A stretch of 51,411 bases of DNA from Gordonia desulfuricans NBRC 100010 (lineage in GTDB: Bacteria > Actinomycetota > Actinomycetes > Mycobacteriales > Mycobacteriaceae), in contig NZ_BCNF01000015.1 in the NCBI RefSeq assembly GCF_001485495.1, positions 1-51,411 of the forward strand, written 5' to 3'. Below are positions 1-8,415 of the stretch, piece after piece. Both the position numbers and the translations under genes were made by a program. Below the pieces are notes generated by a model. It saw nothing but the letters and a program-made list of their open reading frames with translations. It was not told the origin of the DNA and did not search any database. Within the stretch, counting starts at the first letter, position 1, and each line of letters begins with the position of its first letter.

Positions 1-26
1 GGCTGATTGAGCGAGGGGGTTTCTCT

Positions 27-72
27 GCTGATTGAGCCGGGACCGAGCATCGCGAGGATCCGTGTCGAAATC
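27..72 (+). repeat. Intergenic repeat, GATTGAGCC type, copy A
   Basis: This 46-base element begins GCTGATTGAGCCGGGACCGA and ends GTCGAAATC. It matches the reverse complement of 51316-51361 at 44 of 46 positions. A partial relative (GGCTGATTGAGCGAGG) stands just before it at 1-16. It has no coding sense and looks like a dispersed intergenic repeat family. The rest of 1-284 shows no convincing gene. Confidence 0.7.
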
Positions 73-284
73 CGGTGAGACGAGAAGCGTCCGCAACCAC
101 CCCGAACACAATGGCTGCGTCCCGAGCTCGACCAACCGAGGTCTCGACATGTCCGGCCGGAGCGCTCCGACCGTCGATGACCGCTGCGGTCATCGACGTC
201 TTCGCCGATCGGTCGTGGTGTATGTGCTCGTCGGCCGATAGCGTCGGATTCGACCCATTCGCCGGTGACCGAAAGGCAGAACCG

Positions 285-2126
285 ATGACCCGCGCACCGA
301 TCAGGATCGCCAACTTCTCCGGATATCTGGGGGATCGGCGTACCGCCATCGACGAGGCGCTCGCCGGTGACCCGGTGGACGTGCTGATGGGCGACTATCT
401 CGCCGAGATCACCCTCGCATCGCTGTCTGCGGCCTATCACCGAGATCCGAGCCGCGGGTACGTCGAGTACTTCGTGCGTCAACTCCGCCCCCACCTGGCG
501 ACCATCGCCGAACGCGGGACCAAGGTGGTGACCAACGCGGGTGGGTTCCATCCGGCCCGCCTCGCCGAGGTGTTGCGTTCGGAGGTCGCCGCCGCCGGAG
601 TCGATCTTCATGTCGCCCACATCGAGGGCGACAACATCCTCACCGACCTGGGACGCCTCGGATCGGAGGGCCATGTCTTCGACAACCTCGACAGCGGTGC
701 GCCCCTGAGCAGCTGGACCGCCACGCCGATCGCCGCCAACGCCTACCTGGGCGGCTGGGGAATCACCGAGGCTCTGCACGCAGGCGCCGACATCGTCGTC
801 TGCGGACGCGTCACCGACGCATCGCTGACCGTCGGCCCGGCCGCCTGGTGGCATGGCTGGTCCACCGACGACTGGGATGCCCTCGCCGGTGCCGTCGTCG
901 CCGGCCACATCATCGAGTGCGGTGCGCACGCGGTCGGCGGCAACTTCTCCGGATTCCTCGACATCCCACACCGTACGGTGCCGGGCTTCCCGATCGGCGA
1001 GATCGCCGCCGACGGTACCTGCGTCATCACCAAACACACCCGCGACGGAGGTGCGGTCACCGCAGACACCGTCACCGCACAGCTGGTCTACGAAATCCAG
1101 GGCCCGGTCTATCTCAATCCCGACGTCACCGTGCGGCTCGATCATGTCCGCGTGGACGAGGTCGGTCCCGACCGGGTGGCGGTCACCGGGGCCGAGGGTG
1201 CACCTCCGCCGCCCACCACCAAGGTCGCCCTGTTCGGTCGGGTCGGCTTCAGCGTCGTCAACACGGTGTTCGTGACCGCGCCGCACGTCGAGGAGAAGAT
1301 CGCCCTGATCCGCGACCAGCTCGTCGGTGCGCTACCTGACGGAGTCGACGTCGACCTCACCCCGATCGGCACCGCGGCCGACGATCCCGAATCCCAGTGG
1401 GCGGCCACCGTCGCGCTCCGCGTGATGGCCACCTCCGATGACGCCGAGACATTGGCATCGGCACATGTCGGTGCCGCCCTCGGCAGCCTCTACCTGCAAG
1501 GAATCCCGGGATACTTCCATGACGGTGCGGCCGGACTGCACTCGGCGCCGCAGCCCCGGATCGACTACTGGCCGGGTCTGCTCGACCAGACCGCGCTCGG
1601 TCACCGGGCGGTGTTCGCCGACGGCAACTCGCTACCCGCCCCGGTCCCGACCACTGCGCCGGTGGTGCCACAGCCGAATCATCCGGAGCCCCACGAGGCA
1701 CCCCTGTCGGATCGGGTGACGCGGGTCCCGCTCGGCACCGTGGTCCACGCCCGCAGCGGTGACAAGGGCGGCAACTCCAATGTCGGTGTATGGACGCCGG
1801 ATCCGCGGGCATGGCTGTGGCTGCGTCGATTCCTGACCACCGACGAGGTGCGCCGGCTGCTCCCGGAGGCCAAGGACCTCGACATCATCCGGCACGAGTT
1901 CCCGGATCTGCGCGCCATCCACTTCGTCTTCAAGGGACTTCTGGGGACCGGCGGATCATCGAATCTGCGGATCGACCAGGTGGGCAAGGCGATCGGAGAG
2001 TACCTACGCTCACGCCAGGTACTGATCCCAGACGATCTTCTGGGCACCACCGAATTCGACTCGGCCGGTGCAGAATCCGCAGCTACCGGAACACCCGATG
2101 ACACCACCACGGAGGCCGCGCGGTGA
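285..2126 (+). CDS. AtuA family protein (acyclic terpene utilization AtuA-like, DUF1446)
   Basis: This 613-residue protein has the N-terminal signature of the DUF1446/AtuA family (RIANFSGYLGDRR, then DVLMGDYLAE) and a C-terminal AtuA-like ferredoxin-fold domain from about residue 485 (HARSGDKGGNSNVGV). AtuA proteins are linked to acyclic terpene (citronellol/geraniol) catabolism in Pseudomonas, but their reaction is not established. The ATG at 285 is chosen because GAAAGG lies 8 bases upstream; an open frame continues back to 75 without family similarity. The stop overlaps the next start by 4 bases (GTGA), so a CoA-transferase is co-translated. An acyl-CoA catabolic role is inferred. No atu carboxylase or geranyl-CoA genes are nearby, so terpene use is not shown. 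Confidence 0.85.
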   Translation: MTRAPIRIANFSGYLGDRRTAIDEALAGDPVDVLMGDYLAEITLASLSAAYHRDPSRGYVEYFVRQLRPHLATIAERGTKVVTNAGGFHPARLAEVLRSEVAAAGVDLHVAHIEGDNILTDLGRLGSEGHVFDNLDSGAPLSSWTATPIAANAYLGGWGITEALHAGADIVVCGRVTDASLTVGPAAWWHGWSTDDWDALAGAVVAGHIIECGAHAVGGNFSGFLDIPHRTVPGFPIGEIAADGTCVITKHTRDGGAVTADTVTAQLVYEIQGPVYLNPDVTVRLDHVRVDEVGPDRVAVTGAEGAPPPPTTKVALFGRVGFSVVNTVFVTAPHVEEKIALIRDQLVGALPDGVDVDLTPIGTAADDPESQWAATVALRVMATSDDAETLASAHVGAALGSLYLQGIPGYFHDGAAGLHSAPQPRIDYWPGLLDQTALGHRAVFADGNSLPAPVPTTAPVVPQPNHPEPHEAPLSDRVTRVPLGTVVHARSGDKGGNSNVGVWTPDPRAWLWLRRFLTTDEVRRLLPEAKDLDIIRHEFPDLRAIHFVFKGLLGTGGSSNLRIDQVGKAIGEYLRSRQVLIPDDLLGTTEFDSAGAESAATGTPDDTTTEAAR

Positions 2127-3619
2127 GCCCACTGACCGACAGACTGCGGCACGCGGTCGCCAACCCGGCAACCGACGACACCTTCGATCCCGCAACCGAA
2201 CTCGGCGACGTCCTCGCCGGATTCGGGATGACCGCAGGCGACACCGGCGGCGCCATCGACTTCATCGGTGCCGATCCGGTGGTACCGAGCACCCTGCGGC
2301 TCGGTGGCGCATCGGCGATCGCCCTGGCCGCCAAGTCCGCGGCCGTGGCGAAACTGTGGCGGATGCGGGGCGGCGCCGGTCAGGACATCGCCGTCGATCT
2401 CCGCAGCGCACCACATCGGTTGTGTCCCTTCTACGATGCCCGCTGGGAACTGCTCAACGGCTATCCGTGCGGTTCACCGGCGAATGCGTCGAATGCCCTG
2501 GGGTTCCGGTTCTATCGGACCGGCGACGACCGCTGGGTGATGCCGCTCAACCTGTATCCGAAGATCAAGATCGCCGCGCAACGGCTGCTCGGGGTACCCG
2601 AGGACACCCGGGCGGTGACCGAGGCGATCGGCACCTGGAAGGGTCGCGAACTCGAGACCGCCGGTGCCGAGGCGGGTGTCGTGATGCCGATGCTGCGGAC
2701 AACCGCCGAACTGATCGACGAGGCCCACTACCGTGACGTGCTCGCCGACATGCCGTTGATCGAGATCACCCGCATCGCCGACGGTGACCCGATCCCGCTG
2801 TCGCAGGGCGCAGAGCAACCTCTCGACGGCATCCGTGCGCTGGGAATGGGTCATGTGATCGCCGGCGCCGGTGCCGGTCGTGCGCTGGCACTGCACGGCG
2901 CCGATGTGCTCAACCTCTGGCGCCCCAACGAACTCGAACACGACGCCACCTATGTCACCGCGAACGTCGGGGTCCGGTCGTCGACGATCGACCCCTACCG
3001 GCCGGAGGGGGCCGAGCGCATCGCCGCACTGCTGCGTGAGGCAGATGTGTTCTACGCCAACCGCCGACCCGGATACCTCACCAAGATCGGACTCGCACCC
3101 GACGCCGTCGCCGCCGAGCATCGCGGGATCGTCTACGCCACAGCATCATTGAACGGCGAGAACGGACCCTGGTCTGATCGTGTCGGTTTCGACCAGACCG
3201 CGGGCAGTCTCGCCGGGCTCATGCTCCTCGAGGGTGGTGGCGATCAGCCCGCGCTGCCGCCGATCCTCGTCGTCAACGACTACATCGTCTCGTGGCTGAT
3301 GACGGCCGGGATCGTCGAGGCCCTGGCCCGCCGTGCCGAGGTCGGCGGCAGCTACCGCGTGCATGTCTCTTTGACCCGGGTAGCACTCTGGATCGCCGCA
3401 CTCGGTGTCTTCGATCGCGACTACGCCCACGAGATCGCCGGCACCGACGCCGGCGGGGGAGCACACCACTATCTCGACCCCGAGACCTTCACCGCCGACA
3501 CCCCGCTCGGCAGGTACCAGGGCGTGACCGATCAGATCCGGATGTCGGGTACCCCCGGCCGCTACCGCACCGTGCTCGTCCCGCGCGGATCGTCCCGCGC
3601 GGAGTGGCTGCCGCACTGA
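2123..3619 (+). CDS. CaiB/BaiF (family III) CoA-transferase
   Basis: The gene starts with GTG at 2123, overlapping the AtuA-family stop by 4 bases. The 498-residue product is a class III CoA-transferase: the second half carries the family pattern (GIRALGMGHVIAGAGAGRALALHGADVLNLW, shown in parts as GIRALGMGHV and GADVLNLWRP, then ANRRPGYLTKIGL and GFDQTAGSLAGLM). Such enzymes move CoA between a carboxylic acid and an acyl-CoA through an aspartyl-CoA intermediate. At about 500 residues it is longer than single-domain members (about 400); the first 200 residues look like a partial or diverged extra domain. Coupling with the AtuA-family gene suggests it activates the compound that protein handles. 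The substrate cannot be read from sequence. Confidence 0.85.
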   Translation: MSPLTDRLRHAVANPATDDTFDPATELGDVLAGFGMTAGDTGGAIDFIGADPVVPSTLRLGGASAIALAAKSAAVAKLWRMRGGAGQDIAVDLRSAPHRLCPFYDARWELLNGYPCGSPANASNALGFRFYRTGDDRWVMPLNLYPKIKIAAQRLLGVPEDTRAVTEAIGTWKGRELETAGAEAGVVMPMLRTTAELIDEAHYRDVLADMPLIEITRIADGDPIPLSQGAEQPLDGIRALGMGHVIAGAGAGRALALHGADVLNLWRPNELEHDATYVTANVGVRSSTIDPYRPEGAERIAALLREADVFYANRRPGYLTKIGLAPDAVAAEHRGIVYATASLNGENGPWSDRVGFDQTAGSLAGLMLLEGGGDQPALPPILVVNDYIVSWLMTAGIVEALARRAEVGGSYRVHVSLTRVALWIAALGVFDRDYAHEIAGTDAGGGAHHYLDPETFTADTPLGRYQGVTDQIRMSGTPGRYRTVLVPRGSSRAEWLPH

Positions 3620-3685
3620 TCCGGCGCGTTCGGTGCGCGAGGAATACCGGCACGGCGGAACGCATACCGGCACTGTGCGACACGC

Positions 3686-3705
3686 CGGCCGGTGAGGTCC
3701 GGCCG
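3686..3705. terminator. Weak hairpin between convergent genes
   Basis: The 7-base arms CGGCCGG and CCGGCCG enclose a 6-base loop between the CoA-transferase stop (3619) and the end of the minus-strand MetE-like gene (3719). There is no U-tract. It may act as a bidirectional terminator, but it is short. Confidence 0.35.
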
Positions 3706-3718
3706 ACACGGTGAGACG

Positions 3719-4765
3719 TCAGGCGGTCACGGTGGCGAGCTCGGAGTCGCGCAGGTCCTGCCAGGCGCGCACCACCGCAGACAACTGCGCGACGGAGTGA
3801 CGTCCGAGTCCGCACTCGGTGCCGTACCCGAAGTGGGGCAGGAACTCCGCCGCGATCCGCGCCCGCCGCGTCGCACCGTCGGCGCCGTCTTCGGCGTGGA
3901 CGAGTCCCAGGTAGAACTCGGTGGTGTCCTCCAGCGCAAGGTCCCCCAACGGCTGCCAATGGGCCCGCCGGGTCCAGCTCGCGACGGTGGCGGCGTGGAT
4001 GGCGTCGATTCGCCGGGTGACATGGCGCGACAGCCCGTTGGCCAGGGTCACGATCGCCGACGCGTCCCGGGGCAGGATGTGGCGTCCCCCTCGGGCGGCG
4101 GCCGCCGCATCCGGTGGATTCCCCATGAACGGTGACGCCCCGAACTTCGAATCGCCGTAGCACAGATGAAAGGTCAGTTCGGCCGCCTCGTCGACCCAGT
4201 CGGCCACTCGTGCGGTGGCGGTGAAGATCGCCTCCTGCCCCGCATACGGATTGGGGAACCAGCCTTCGATGGTTGCGAGTTCGGTGGGGAGATCCCACTG
4301 CACGGCCAGATCACTCGCCGGGATCACATCGTGCAGGGCGGCGATCGACTCGGCGAGCGCGTCCTCGTAGGCTGCTGCGACCTCCACCTGGGAATCGAAG
4401 GTCACAAACGAGTTCACCGCGTTGAACGGAGTCGGGATCGAGACCAGGAACCGGGACTCGGCGGCCAGACGACCCGCATCACGTGCGCGGAGGAATGAAC
4501 GGTACGAGTCGGCGGCGGTCGTGTGATAGTCGACCGGTCGAAGGGCAGCCGGCGTCCCGGGTCGCACCTGTGCGCGACCGTCGACGACGTCGAGCGTCGG
4601 ATTGGCGAGGAAGTGGTCGGCCTGCGTCAGCACCCAGTTGGCACGGTCGCCGGGTTCACCGTCGGGTATGCGTCTCACACCCGGTTGGAGGTGGGTGCCG
4701 ACGAGATCGAATGCGGCGTCGACGTCGGGGACGTTGATGCTGCCGGTGAGATAGAAACCGGTCAT
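3719..4765 (-). CDS. MetE-like (UROD/MetE superfamily) zinc methyltransferase homologue
   Basis: The 348-residue product starts at the ATG at 4765 (MTGFYLTGSI); a longer frame upstream has no family sense. It resembles the catalytic half of cobalamin-independent methionine synthase. It has RRIPDGEPGDR near residue 31, QWDLPTE at 156-162 (like the MetE QxDEP region), FHLCYGD with His200 and Cys202 in the place of the first two MetE zinc ligands, and TECGLGR with Cys318 in the place of the last Cys. It is far shorter than MetE (about 750) and lacks the N-terminal half. A thiol methyl- or alkyl-transfer role is inferred; the acceptor is unknown. It lies 70 bases downstream of an SfnB-type monooxygenase on the same strand, suggesting a shared operon and possible organosulfur chemistry. 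Confidence 0.7.
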   Translation of the reverse strand: MTGFYLTGSINVPDVDAAFDLVGTHLQPGVRRIPDGEPGDRANWVLTQADHFLANPTLDVVDGRAQVRPGTPAALRPVDYHTTAADSYRSFLRARDAGRLAAESRFLVSIPTPFNAVNSFVTFDSQVEVAAAYEDALAESIAALHDVIPASDLAVQWDLPTELATIEGWFPNPYAGQEAIFTATARVADWVDEAAELTFHLCYGDSKFGASPFMGNPPDAAAAARGGRHILPRDASAIVTLANGLSRHVTRRIDAIHAATVASWTRRAHWQPLGDLALEDTTEFYLGLVHAEDGADGATRRARIAAEFLPHFGYGTECGLGRHSVAQLSAVVRAWQDLRDSELATVTA

Positions 4766-4835
4766 CGTGTTCTCAGCTTTCTGTCTGTGGGGAAGCGTGA
4801 CGGTGGTGTTCCGGTTCGGCGTGCACGGCGCGTTG

Positions 4836-6071
4836 TCAGAGCAACAGCCCATGACGGGGAGGGAGGGTGCCTCGTAGCGTGTGGTTACCGAGGTGGACGT
4901 ACTTCCAGCGCGCAGGATCGTGCAGCGAGTGGGTCCGGACGTTCCGCCAGTGCCGGTCGAGTCCATACCGTCGGTCCGTGGCCGACGCCCCCGCGAGTTC
5001 GAGCACGCCGCCGGCGATCTCGACTGCGAACTCCTGCGCCAGAGCTTTGGCCGCGGCGATGGTCAGAGATGCCGACGCGGCGGACTCCCGGGACAGTTGT
5101 GGCTCCTCGACGGCGGCGTCGATCAGTGCGGTACCGCTCTGTAGAAGGGCTTCCAGGGCATACAGGCGTGCGGTGAGTTCTCCGATCCGGCGGACGACAT
5201 GTGGTTCGTCGGCGGCGCTGTCGACCCCCGCCTCGAACCAGGGTCGGCTGCGTGTTGCGATGAATCGGGCGCCGTCCTCCAGCGCGGCCCGGGCGATCCC
5301 GATGTCGACCGCGGCGTGCAACGCCTGGTCGAAGGCGCCGAGGACCGTCGGGGCGGCGGTGTACGGATCGGGGTCGGGGCCTTCGTCGATCACCAGCTCG
5401 TCGGGTACGACAACCGCCTCGAACTGCACTCGACCACTGGCGGTCCCGCGCTGTCCGAATCCGTTCCACGCCGCCAGATCGAGGGTGACGCCCTCGGCGT
5501 CCGGCCGCACGAACACGGTGGCCCCGCGGGCGGGTCCGTCGTCGTCGATCCGTGCGGCGACGGCGATCCACCGGGCCCCGAGCACTCCGGTGGCGTAGAA
5601 CTTGGTGCCGTTGAGCTCCCATCGGCCACGGTCACCCCGGCGGATGGTGGTCGTGCGTTCGATTGCGGTGCGGCTTCCGCGTTCGGCCGAGGCGTTGCCG
5701 AGTTGGGCCCCGGCGAGCACGTCGGAGTAGATCGCCGGGGCCGGCGCGGTGTTCCCGAGTCCACGGATCGCCGCATTGATCACATAGTGCGACAACAGCA
5801 ACTGTCCGACTGCGGAGTCGGCACGTGACAGTTCTCGGAGGATCTCCACGGCGCTCGACAGGGGGAGCTCGGGGCCGCCGTGCTCGGCAGGCACAAGGAC
5901 TCCCAGTAGCCCGGAGTGGGCAACGTGGGCCAGTTCCACGGTCGGCAGGGTGCCGTCGAGTTCACGTTGCAGCGTGCCGGCACCGATCTCGGTGGCTACC
6001 GACTCGGTGACGGCGTGAACTTCACTGGCAGTGAGAAGTACAGGGACAGTGGGTGTCTCGATGGATGTCAC
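4836..6071 (-). CDS. SfnB/DszC-family flavin-dependent oxidoreductase (acyl-CoA dehydrogenase fold)
   Basis: The 411-residue protein starts with GTG at 6071 behind a good AAGGAG site. It has the acyl-CoA dehydrogenase fold and the end typical of the SfnB sulfur-acquisition subgroup (DRHWRNVRTHSLHDPARWKY then PPRHG). Known relatives such as DszC and SfnB are FMNH2-dependent monooxygenases acting on organosulfur compounds, supplied by a separate flavin reductase. The middle region carries GNASAERGSRT and the flavin-binding beta-barrel (ELNGTKFYATG). The gene follows a LysR regulator by 60 bases and precedes the MetE-like gene on the same strand. No flavin reductase, desulfinase or ssu-type transporter is in the window. 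Substrate assignment to a sulfone or sulfide is inference. Confidence 0.8.
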   Translation of the reverse strand: MTSIETPTVPVLLTASEVHAVTESVATEIGAGTLQRELDGTLPTVELAHVAHSGLLGVLVPAEHGGPELPLSSAVEILRELSRADSAVGQLLLSHYVINAAIRGLGNTAPAPAIYSDVLAGAQLGNASAERGSRTAIERTTTIRRGDRGRWELNGTKFYATGVLGARWIAVAARIDDDGPARGATVFVRPDAEGVTLDLAAWNGFGQRGTASGRVQFEAVVVPDELVIDEGPDPDPYTAAPTVLGAFDQALHAAVDIGIARAALEDGARFIATRSRPWFEAGVDSAADEPHVVRRIGELTARLYALEALLQSGTALIDAAVEEPQLSRESAASASLTIAAAKALAQEFAVEIAGGVLELAGASATDRRYGLDRHWRNVRTHSLHDPARWKYVHLGNHTLRGTLPPRHGLLL

Positions 6072-6131
6072 GGGTATCTCCTTTGTGTCGTGGACGACGC
6101 TATCGATGCGGACACACCCGGTATCACCGCG

Positions 6132-7073
6132 TCAAGCAACTCCGGCGGGGTGTTCACGAAGTCTGGAAGCCCGACCCGCGCCGGCGGTCTTCAGTAGTCC
6201 GACGAGGATCGCCACGGGGCTGTTCGGGGCGGGGACATCGGTGGTGGCGACGGCGATCCGCCGTGATGGCCGTGGCCCGCCGATCGGGCGGACGGCGACG
6301 TCGGTGCGCACCGAGTGGATCGCCAGAGCGGGGACCAGTGATACGCCCAGCCCAGCCGCGACCATCGCCTGTACGGTGGCGTAGTCCTGGGATTCGAACG
6401 AGACCTCCGGGCTGAACCCGGCTCTCTCGCAGGAGTTTCGGAACACCTGAGCATCCGGACAGCGTCCGGTGGCGGAGCTGACGATCCACTGTTCGTGGGC
6501 GAGCGCCAGGAGCGGGACCTCGACGCATGTCGCGAGCCGGTGGGATCGGGGGAGCACCACGAGGAATTCGTCGTCGCACACCGGTGCGGTGACGAGGCCC
6601 GGATAGTGGGGTTCGGCACCGGCCACCTCGGTCACCACGCAGGCGTCGGCGTCACCGTCGGCAAGCACTGCGACCCCGTCGTCGGGGTCGGCGACGAGAA
6701 TCTGTACGTCCACCTCGGGCAGTGCGCGGCGAAGACGGGCGACGGTGGGCGGGACGATGGTCGCCGCGGCACTCGAGAAGGCCACGAGCCGGACCGATCT
6801 CGAGTCGGCACCGGCGGCCCGATCCAGGTCGCGCTCGGCTGCTGCGATCCCGTCGAGCAGACCGGGTACATGGTGTAGAAGTCGTTGCCCGACGACGGTC
6901 AGCCGCACCCCGTTGGGCGTCCGGACGAACAACTCGTGTCCGAGGTCCCGTTCGAGCGCGGTGATCTGTTGGGAGACTGCCGATGTCGTGTACCTGGTGG
7001 CCGTCGCCGCTGCGCTCATGGAACCGCGTCGGGCGACTTCGGCGAACACCGTCAACTTGCGCACGTCGAACAT
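6132..7073 (-). CDS. LysR-family transcriptional regulator
   Basis: The ATG at 7073 gives a 313-residue LysR protein. The N-terminal winged HTH is clear (FDVRKLTVFAEVARRGSMS, ATRYTTSAVSQQITALERDL), followed by a periplasmic-binding-protein-like effector domain. It lies between a 2OG oxygenase (upstream, same strand) and the SfnB-type oxygenase (60 bases downstream, same strand), so it probably regulates the latter and the MetE-like gene. That order is unlike the usual divergent LysR arrangement. A further 17-codon N-terminal extension is open but has no family support. Confidence 0.88.
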   Translation of the reverse strand: MFDVRKLTVFAEVARRGSMSAAATATRYTTSAVSQQITALERDLGHELFVRTPNGVRLTVVGQRLLHHVPGLLDGIAAAERDLDRAAGADSRSVRLVAFSSAAATIVPPTVARLRRALPEVDVQILVADPDDGVAVLADGDADACVVTEVAGAEPHYPGLVTAPVCDDEFLVVLPRSHRLATCVEVPLLALAHEQWIVSSATGRCPDAQVFRNSCERAGFSPEVSFESQDYATVQAMVAAGLGVSLVPALAIHSVRTDVAVRPIGGPRPSRRIAVATTDVPAPNSPVAILVGLLKTAGAGRASRLREHPAGVA

Positions 7074-7208
7074 CTGCTCACGGTAAGGAGCGTGCGCGGG
7101 CTCGACCAGGCTTGTACGCAGCACGCGGCAAAGGGTCGCGTGGTCCTTGCGCCGGTGACGCCTCGGGGACGTCGGGACCGGGGAGACGTCGGGTGCGGTG
7201 GTCTCGGG

Positions 7209-8210
7209 TCAGTACGTCGACGCCGGTCCCGCCGGCACGATCCCGTGGTGGCGTTCGGCGACGTCGGGGTGGGCCCGCGTTCGCGACTTCCAGGCGTTCT
7301 CTCCGTAGGTGTTGAAGATCGGGTTGTCGGGGTCGGTCTCCACACCGCGGGAGAGTGCGGCCAGCTCGGCGGGTAGGTCGATGATCGGGATCCGCGCGTC
7401 GAGCGCCGGATTGAAGAAGAACGGGATCGACACCCGGTCGGTGCCCGGTGCCGGGGCCAGCACACGATGCCGTGTCGCGCGCAGGTAGCCGCCGGTCGCG
7501 ACCTCCAGCAGTTCACCGATGTTGACGATGAACGCACCCTCCAGCGGCGGTGCGTCGATCCAGTCGCCGTCGAGCGTCTCCACCTGCAGACCGGCCGACC
7601 TCGGCTCGACGAGGAGCAGGGTGAGCACCCCGGAGTCCTTGTGTGCGCCCACTCCCTGTTCGCTGTCGGCGGTCCCCGGATACCGCACCACCTTGAGCAG
7701 GGTGGCCGGCCGGTCGGCGAAGGCGGCGTCGAAGTGGTCGGCGGGTGCACCGAGCGACTGCGCCCACAGCCGCAGCAGTCGCACGCCCACCTCGCCGCAT
7801 GCGTCGATCCACGACTCGAACGCCTCCCGGAATCCGGCGGGCTCCTGCGGCCACAGGTTCGGTCCCTGCAGGTTCCAATAGCCCTCGGCGTCGTCGATCA
7901 CAGGTCGATCGGGGCCGATGTCGATCTGCTCGCGCCAGTCGACCCGCCCGTTGGTCAGTTCGCCGCCGAGTCGTGAGTGGCCGCGGAACTGGGGGCTCTC
8001 GAGCTGGCTGATCGTGTTCTTCTGCTCGTCGGGCAGGGCGAAGAACTCGCGGGCCGACCTCAGCACGGTGTCGATCCGGTCGGCGGGGATACCGTGCCCG
8101 ACCAAGTAGAAGAACCCGTGCTGATGGGCCGCCTCGCGCAGCGCGGTGCGAAAGGTGTCCGGATCGGTGGCGGCGTCGGCGAGGTCCAGGATCGGCAGCA
8201 TGACATCCAT
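7209..8210 (-). CDS. 2-oxoglutarate/Fe(II) oxygenase, isopenicillin-N-synthase-like
   Basis: The 333-residue protein has a DIOX_N region (HGFFYLVGHGIP at 31-42) and a complete facial triad: His190 and Asp192 (GAHKDSG), His248 (ATRHRV), plus the R-x-S 2-oxoglutarate-binding motif (Arg259, Ser261). Family members couple 2-oxoglutarate oxidation to hydroxylation, desaturation or ring formation. Two further members lie at 41708 and 43009. An alternative ATG three codons downstream (MLPILDL) is equally possible. It is divergent from the mks/jet operon and 135 bases upstream of the LysR gene. Its substrate is unknown. Confidence 0.85.
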   Translation of the reverse strand: MDVMLPILDLADAATDPDTFRTALREAAHQHGFFYLVGHGIPADRIDTVLRSAREFFALPDEQKNTISQLESPQFRGHSRLGGELTNGRVDWREQIDIGPDRPVIDDAEGYWNLQGPNLWPQEPAGFREAFESWIDACGEVGVRLLRLWAQSLGAPADHFDAAFADRPATLLKVVRYPGTADSEQGVGAHKDSGVLTLLLVEPRSAGLQVETLDGDWIDAPPLEGAFIVNIGELLEVATGGYLRATRHRVLAPAPGTDRVSIPFFFNPALDARIPIIDLPAELAALSRGVETDPDNPIFNTYGENAWKSRTRAHPDVAERHHGIVPAGPASTY

Positions 8211-8415
8211 GCTGGCACCGCCGCGCCGATGCCGGCCAGCCCGTGCAGACTTTCTTCACGGGTTGAGCGAAATCATCGTGGCCGCGGGTGTGTCTCACCT
8301 GACCTGCACAGTTGTCCGGTGATTCACAATCGTGCAGATGCGGCGACGGTGGCGGCGGCCGGTCGTGGGAGACTACTAGCTCGGTCCGATGTCCCGACAA
8401 CCCTGTGAGGTGGCG

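Noticed and set aside
75..284. Upstream extension of the AtuA-family protein
   Set aside because: The added 70 residues show no family similarity and lie over intergenic repeat sequence; the ATG at 285 has a better ribosome site.
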